A stretch of DNA of 36,450 nucleotides. It comes from an uncultured Pelagibacteraceae bacterium (GTDB taxonomy: Bacteria > Pseudomonadota > Alphaproteobacteria > Pelagibacterales > Pelagibacteraceae). The notes below the pieces were generated by a model. It did not search any database. It was not told the DNA's origin and saw only the letters and a program-made list of their open reading frames with translations. The translations under genes and the position numbers were made by a program. The first letter of the stretch is position 1; the number at the start of each line of letters is the position of its first letter. The stretch covers positions 1 through 36,450 of the forward strand of contig CACASQ010000008.1 of assembly GCA_902535255.1 (NCBI GenBank), written 5' to 3'. Positions 32,210 to 36,450 of the stretch are shown here, piece after piece.

Positions 32210-33538
32210 TTAAAGTTTATTTTCAATTGAATAATGGCGTCTTACAATGCCAATTAATATAGCAATTATCAAAATTAAATATGTGGTACTTCCTGTTGTA
32301 AAAAAACTTCCAGTGCTTTTTATAGGGAAAATTTCTGTAATAAATAAGAAAATAAAAGGGATAATAAAATTATTTTTATTAAGCTCTGAGTTTGAAAAAT
32401 ATTTTCTATACAAAGTCAGATATAATATTGAAGAAAATATAAATAAGATAATAAAAAATCCTACTAAACCGGTCTCAGTTAGAATTTCTAAATAGTAATT
32501 ATGTGGGTGCATATTGCATTTAAACTCTGAGTCTTTATCTATGTTATCTCGGAAATGACAATAATATCTAAAATTTTTAATACCTCCTCCTATATACTTA
32601 CTCATTCGCCAAGTATCGTAGAAAGTTGCAAACTCTTTCAAATATTGAGGATTATTTTTATTATTGAAATCTTTATTAATAATCGCCACAGATATCTTTG
32701 AAACTTGATTATAAAAAGATAGAAAATTGTGTCTTATTTGAACATTAGATTTGAGAATTATTGTAAATACTAATGAAAAAATTACTATAAATGGAATTAA
32801 ATATTTTCTTATTTGTTTATTAAAAATTGTTATTAAAATAATTGTGAATAAAAATAATATTAGAGGCATTCTATTTCCTGATAAAATTATTCCGATTATG
32901 AAAATTAAAAATAAAATTGGTAATAAATATTTCGTTATCTTTTGTGATTTTTCAGGGTAGAAAAAAGGTAAAAGAAAAAAAGCGAAAATGGAAAATCTTT
33001 GTAAATATCCCCCAGCAATCAATTCGTCTCCGAAAGGCCCGCCAAGTTTATTATCATTAAATTTTTTAAAGCCAAAAATATCTTGTCCAAATTTAAACTG
33101 AAAGAATATATCAAAGCACACAAACAACGAAGCGATTGTACTTGATAGAAAAAATAATTTTAAACTAATAATTTTTTTTTCAATCAAAAATCTTAAAGAT
33201 AAATAAAGAAGAAGATATTTTAAAAAAAATATTGATTTTAAGGTTGTGCCGAAAACACCCCGCAGAACAGAATAGTCGTTATAAAAATTATATAATATGT
33301 AATCATTATATAATCCAGTTAAAAGGATAAGTAAAAAAAACATAAAAATACCTTTATCTAAAAGGTAATATCTCAGCTGAAACAAATTTTTTCCATAAAT
33401 TATCAAAGTAGATAAAACAATTAAAACAAGATTGATGTTAATTATTAAATTACCTGCAATGAAGCTTATTGGGATTAAAGCTAAAAGAACACTAAAATAA
33501 TTTTTTTCAAATTTATCAGAAGCTGAAAATAATTTCAT
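32210..33538 (-). CDS. O-antigen ligase/polymerase-like membrane protein
   Basis: 442 residues with about eleven membrane helices, extremely rich in Phe, Ile and Leu. The large loop near the C-terminus (about 263-352) ends with HPHNYYLEILTETGLVG (344-360), the hallmark of the Wzy_C/WaaL superfamily, and GNRMP (221-225) fits the conserved arginine region. It should attach or polymerise O-antigen-type sugars on the periplasmic side. Ligase and polymerase cannot be told apart from sequence alone. It begins the surface-polysaccharide block and is followed upstream by the tRNA-Arg intergenic gap. Confidence 0.85.
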   Translation of the reverse strand: MKLFSASDKFEKNYFSVLLALIPISFIAGNLIININLVLIVLSTLIIYGKNLFQLRYYLLDKGIFMFFLLILLTGLYNDYILYNFYNDYSVLRGVFGTTLKSIFFLKYLLLYLSLRFLIEKKIISLKLFFLSSTIASLFVCFDIFFQFKFGQDIFGFKKFNDNKLGGPFGDELIAGGYLQRFSIFAFFLLPFFYPEKSQKITKYLLPILFLIFIIGIILSGNRMPLILFLFTIILITIFNKQIRKYLIPFIVIFSLVFTIILKSNVQIRHNFLSFYNQVSKISVAIINKDFNNKNNPQYLKEFATFYDTWRMSKYIGGGIKNFRYYCHFRDNIDKDSEFKCNMHPHNYYLEILTETGLVGFFIILFIFSSILYLTLYRKYFSNSELNKNNFIIPFIFLFITEIFPIKSTGSFFTTGSTTYLILIIAILIGIVRRHYSIENKL

Positions 33539-33580
33539 TTTTTTTTAAGGAAATTATGTTATTCATATCATGAATTTATT

Positions 33581-33586
33581 TATAAT
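33581..33586 (+). promoter_or_regulatory. -10 box of tRNA-Arg
   Basis: A perfect TATAAT, with transcription predicted near 33593, about 15 nt before the mature tRNA. An ATTCAT-ATC-ATGAAT palindrome (33561-33575) lies where the -35 box would be and could be a regulator site for either direction. Confidence 0.5.
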
Positions 33587-33607
33587 AAAATAAATCTAAA
33601 AGTTGAG

Positions 33608-33684
33608 GCGCCTGTAGCTCAACTGGATAGAGCGCTTGGCTACGGACCAGGAGGTTCTGGGTTCAAATCCTAGCAGGCGCACCA
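33608..33684 (+). tRNA. tRNA-Arg (anticodon ACG)
   Basis: A 77-nt cloverleaf including encoded CCA. Acceptor arms GCGCCTG/CAGGCGC pair fully, the anticodon stem CTTGG/CCAGG encloses loop CTACGGA with anticodon ACG (read as ICG after deamination), and the T-arm GTTCAAATC is normal. It is followed 5 nt later by the ATG of a glycosyltransferase gene. tRNA-Arg genes are frequent integration points, but no repeated tRNA 3' end was found nearby. Confidence 0.97.
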
Positions 33685-33689
33685 AGATA

Positions 33690-34943
33690 ATGAATATTTT
33701 TAACAGTCAAATAATTAGAATATTAATTCTCTCATTTTTTTTAAAATCAATATTTGTTATTTTCTTTCATGAAAAATCTTTAAGTGACGAGTGGGCCATA
33801 TTGTTTCAGAACTTTCAAATTTTTAAATCCTATAGTTTTTATATTTTTGATGGTCAAGACATTCCAAGTTCTTACATGCCCCCGTTATATTTTTTTTTTA
33901 TTTATTTAAACAAAATTTTGAGTTTTGATAAGATAAATTTTTTATATTTAATTTATTTAAATCAAATTTTAATATCCACATTCACTGTTTATTTATTCTA
34001 CACCTTATGTAAAAACTTTTTTGACGAAAGGTTTTCTCTTTTTGGAGCTTTAATATTTTCAGTATTTCCATTCATTATTTACAGCAACGGTTTAATATCA
34101 TCAGCATGCTTACAGTTATTCTTCTACTTATTATTTATTAATTTAACTCTAAAAATATTAACTGATGAATTTAATAAAAAAGATTTATTTTTTTTAATTC
34201 TTACAAGTGCTCTTACATTAATTTTGAGAGGTGAGTTTTTAATCATTTTTTTATTTTCGTTAGCATTCATTATTGTTCTAGACAAAAAAAAGTTTGTCCA
34301 TTCTTTATTAATACTATCGTTTACAGTATTGCTAATATCTCCTTACTTAATTAGAAATTATATCAATACCGGTAACATTCACCTAGTAAACGTGACTGGC
34401 TATGCTTTGTGGAAAGGTAATAACCATTTGGCAAAAGTCGAAGGTTTTCATAACCCACTACACCCAGATAGCAGAATATTTTGGCCAAAAAATCCAGAAT
34501 TTGAAAATTTATATAATAAACTTGATAAAATAAAAAAAGATAAAAAATACGAAATTAATCGTGATAAAATTTTTAAAGATGAAGCATTGAGCAATATTAT
34601 TAACGAAAAGAAAAAATATTTATTTTTATATTTAAAAAAAATATTAAGTTATTTTTTTTTAGATATAAACTCTAGCATAAAAAATTATTACAACCTTGCA
34701 CATATACTCCCAGTCCTTGTATTTTCTATTTGTAGTATACCTGGCGCTTTCATAGGTCTTAAAAAAATTAAAAACTCAAAAATTATCTACTTAATTATTC
34801 TAACTTGTTTATTAATTGCCTTCATATCAATATTTTTTATCCTACCAAGATATAAAATTTCAATAATAAGCTTACAAATTTTATTCTCTCTTTTTTTCTT
34901 CGAATATTTGTATGTAAAATTTATAAAAAGAAAATCAATTTGA
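33690..34943 (+). CDS. Multi-spanning glycosyltransferase (GT39/ArnT-like)
   Basis: 417 residues with about ten or more membrane helices. The first periplasmic loop after helix 1 holds LSDEW (Asp33-Glu34), the acidic pair that marks polyprenyl-phosphate-sugar-dependent GT-C enzymes, followed by SSYMPPLYFFFIYLNK, typical of the PMT_2/ArnT group. It would transfer a sugar from a lipid carrier to a surface glycan or lipid A. I start at the ATG at 33690; reading further upstream enters tRNA-Arg and is not credible. The mRNA would be leaderless after tRNA processing. It overlaps the next gene by one base (TGATG). Confidence 0.8.
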   Translation: MNIFNSQIIRILILSFFLKSIFVIFFHEKSLSDEWAILFQNFQIFKSYSFYIFDGQDIPSSYMPPLYFFFIYLNKILSFDKINFLYLIYLNQILISTFTVYLFYTLCKNFFDERFSLFGALIFSVFPFIIYSNGLISSACLQLFFYLLFINLTLKILTDEFNKKDLFFLILTSALTLILRGEFLIIFLFSLAFIIVLDKKKFVHSLLILSFTVLLISPYLIRNYINTGNIHLVNVTGYALWKGNNHLAKVEGFHNPLHPDSRIFWPKNPEFENLYNKLDKIKKDKKYEINRDKIFKDEALSNIINEKKKYLFLYLKKILSYFFLDINSSIKNYYNLAHILPVLVFSICSIPGAFIGLKKIKNSKIIYLIILTCLLIAFISIFFILPRYKISIISLQILFSLFFFEYLYVKFIKRKSI

Positions 34944-35635
34944 TGAAAACTTTATTTTTATATTTTTATAACCTAATTGAAGATAACTTTCATCTTTGGA
35001 GAATCAAAAGATTTCTATCTAAACATATTTTTTTAAAAGATCCCATAATTTTTGATATAGGCTCCCATAGAGGTAAGTTGGTTAAGCTAATGAATGATCT
35101 TTATGAGAACTCCTCATTGTACTGTTTTGAGCCTAATAAATCTATGAATGCTAGTCTCCAAAAAATTGGGAAAAATGTGAAAGTTTTTAATTATGCTGTA
35201 GGTCAAAAAAATGGAGAGCAAAAAATACTTATAAGCAAAATCGATTTAACACATACTCTTTCAAAAATTAATAAAGACTCTTTGTATCTGAAAATAAAAA
35301 ATTTTGTAATAACGAAATCTGAAGAAAAAGTCGTTTATAAAAAAATTAAAGTAATTTCACTTAAAAATTTTTGCAAAATACAAAAAATAAAGCGTATTGA
35401 TTTCTTAAAGGTTGATGTTGAAGGTTATGAATATGAGGTGTTAAAAGGTGCAAAGGAAATTATTAAAAATGTGAAATTTATTATGTTAGAAGTTCAAAAA
35501 AATGATATGTACGCAAATTACTCAAAAAACAAAATTGAGAATTTTCTTAAAAAAAATAATTTTATACTGATCAAAAGTTTTGACTTTCCATTAATGTTTT
35601 TTAAAGACTGTATTTACAAAAAAATTGAAAATTAG
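34943..35635 (+). CDS. FkbM-family methyltransferase
   Basis: 230-residue SAM-dependent methyltransferase. Motif I is IIFDIGSHRG (35-44), then SLYCFEPN (58-65) ending the second strand, and the FkbM signature FLKVDVEGYEYEVLKGA (154-170). FkbM proteins O-methylate sugars or polyketides; beside polysaccharide genes, methylation of a glycan is most likely. I chose the ATG at 34943 over a TTG one codon upstream because it forms the standard TGATG overlap. Its stop overlaps the stop of the convergent epimerase gene. Confidence 0.9.
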   Translation: MKTLFLYFYNLIEDNFHLWRIKRFLSKHIFLKDPIIFDIGSHRGKLVKLMNDLYENSSLYCFEPNKSMNASLQKIGKNVKVFNYAVGQKNGEQKILISKIDLTHTLSKINKDSLYLKIKNFVITKSEEKVVYKKIKVISLKNFCKIQKIKRIDFLKVDVEGYEYEVLKGAKEIIKNVKFIMLEVQKNDMYANYSKNKIENFLKKNNFILIKSFDFPLMFFKDCIYKKIEN

Positions 35636-36450
35636 TTCTTAAAATTTTCGATAAGTTCATCTATAATTTTTCTTGTATTGTATTTTTGTTTCCATTTTGG
35701 ATAGTGAACTTTAAATTTTTTCATATTAGTAATATACCAAATATGGTCACCTATTCTATTTTCCTTTTTTATTTTTTTTTTAATTTTAACTTTTCTTTTT
35801 TCCTCAATATAATTTAAAGCTTCAATTATTGAGCAATTTGAAAATCTTGTTCCACCAATATTGTAAACTTCACCTTTTTTTGGTTTTTTGTAAAATTCCC
35901 AAAAACTTCTGACCAAATCTTCACTATGAATATTGTCTCTTACCTGTTTGCCCTTATAACCAATTAACGTATATTCTTTCTTTTGTAGAGATATTTTTAC
36001 CAAATAAGATAGAAATCCATGAAGTTTTGCTCCTGAATGATTAGGACCGGTTATACAGCCAGCACGGAAACAAGCAGTTTTAAGTCCTATATTTTTTCCA
36101 TATTCCTGAACTACCAGGTCGGCGTATGCTTTTGAAGCTCCGAAAAAACTGTGAGTACATCTATCGATCGACATGGACTCATCTATACCTTTATAATATT
36201 TGTGATTTGAATTTATTTCCCAACGACTTTTTTTTTCTTTCAAGGGCAATAAATTAGGATTATCACCGTAAACTTTGTTAGTTGACATGAAAATAAATGG
36301 TGTTTCTGGACAATATCTTTTATTTAATTCCAAAAGATTTAAAGTTCCTTTTGCATTTATATCAAAATCGATAAAAGGACGGGTTTTTGCCCAATCATGT
36401 GAAGGTTGTGCCGCTGAGTGAATAATTAAAGAAATTTTTTTACCATATTT
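35632..36450 (-). CDS. Nucleotide-sugar epimerase (CDP-paratose 2-epimerase-like), 5' end missing
   Basis: Extended SDR-family enzyme of nucleotide-sugar metabolism, cut by the right window edge; 272 codons are visible. The upstream-most part reads HSAAQPSHDWA, a hallmark of CDP-paratose/tyvelose epimerase relatives, followed by NAKGTLNLLEL. The substrate region has STNKVYGDNP; the YxxxK position reads FFGASK, so the catalytic tyrosine appears as Phe. GPNHSGAKLHGFLSYL and GYKGKQVRDNIHSEDL follow. The exact sugar is unknown; the context suggests a surface glycan. The real start lies beyond position 36450; an internal TTG at 36333 is not it. Confidence 0.85.
   Translation of the reverse strand, partial: KYGKKISLIIHSAAQPSHDWAKTRPFIDFDINAKGTLNLLELNKRYCPETPFIFMSTNKVYGDNPNLLPLKEKKSRWEINSNHKYYKGIDESMSIDRCTHSFFGASKAYADLVVQEYGKNIGLKTACFRAGCITGPNHSGAKLHGFLSYLVKISLQKKEYTLIGYKGKQVRDNIHSEDLVRSFWEFYKKPKKGEVYNIGGTRFSNCSIIEALNYIEEKRKVKIKKKIKKENRIGDHIWYITNMKKFKVHYPKWKQKYNTRKIIDELIENFKN

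Noticed and set aside
33636-33689. N-terminal extension of the glycosyltransferase reading into tRNA-Arg (ending in ...LGSNPSRRTK)
   Set aside because: The extension is a translation of the tRNA T-arm and acceptor, a known artefact; the ATG at 33690 just after the CCA is the credible start.
33608-36450. tRNA-Arg as an integrated-element attachment site
   Set aside because: No integrase gene and no second copy of the tRNA 3' end were found within the window.

Overview
The window is a very AT-rich, tightly packed bacterial chromosome segment. Gaps between genes are mostly under 50 bp. Many same-strand genes share ATGA or TAATG junctions, and several convergent pairs share stop-codon bases. Gene content (argH / small lipoprotein / lysA, helicase / ferredoxin / CarD, Coq7, a TAXI-type TRAP transporter), Lys/Asn/Ile-rich proteins and small size point to a streamlined marine alphaproteobacterium of the SAR11 (Pelagibacter-like) clade. 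That placement is inference from gene order and composition.

Layout. 1-3295: amino-acid biosynthesis (argH, a 36-residue lipoprotein, lysA, and the start of another gene at the left edge), with a divergent TlpA-like thioredoxin. 3292-8494: a HIG1-like membrane protein, an alpha/beta hydrolase, an HNH endonuclease, a reverse-strand dedA-dsbB-coq7 cluster, an unrecognised pair (small membrane protein plus a protein with two winged-helix domains), and a BASS-family transporter. 8508-10272: tRNA-Leu(CAA) followed 4 nt later by an acyl-CoA synthetase. 10405-10607: a self-contained unit making a 23-residue Lys/Arg-rich peptide, with its own promoter, 5' stem-loop and terminator. 10605-14468: reverse operon of SUV3-like helicase, TerB-like protein, ferredoxin FdxA and CarD.

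14553-20083: a forward cluster with an operator-like palindrome and promoter, an aminotransferase, a TAXI solute-binding protein, a terminator, a fused TRAP permease and a Cys-rich secreted protein; together these look like organic acid or amino acid uptake and conversion. 20067-27079: reverse genes for a secreted FG-GAP/UnbV protein, a PaaI-like thioesterase, a DMT transporter, and pyruvate dehydrogenase E2 and E1, where E1 carries an N-terminal lipoyl domain. 27324-32192: acetoacetyl-CoA synthetase, whose start codon lies in a 29-bp perfect palindrome, a histone-deacetylase-family enzyme, a DUF4174-like protein, a 44-residue membrane protein and acetyl-CoA acetyltransferase. Synthetase and thiolase together would convert acetoacetate to acetyl-CoA. 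32210-36450: surface polysaccharide genes (O-antigen ligase/polymerase, membrane glycosyltransferase, FkbM methyltransferase, nucleotide-sugar epimerase running off the right edge) around tRNA-Arg(ACG).

Best leads: the basic micro-peptide unit, the palindrome over the acetoacetyl-CoA synthetase start, the lipoyl-E1 fusion, the internally duplicated winged-helix protein, and the two tRNA genes each followed 4-5 nt later by a start codon. No insertion sequence, phage gene, CRISPR array or rRNA was seen.
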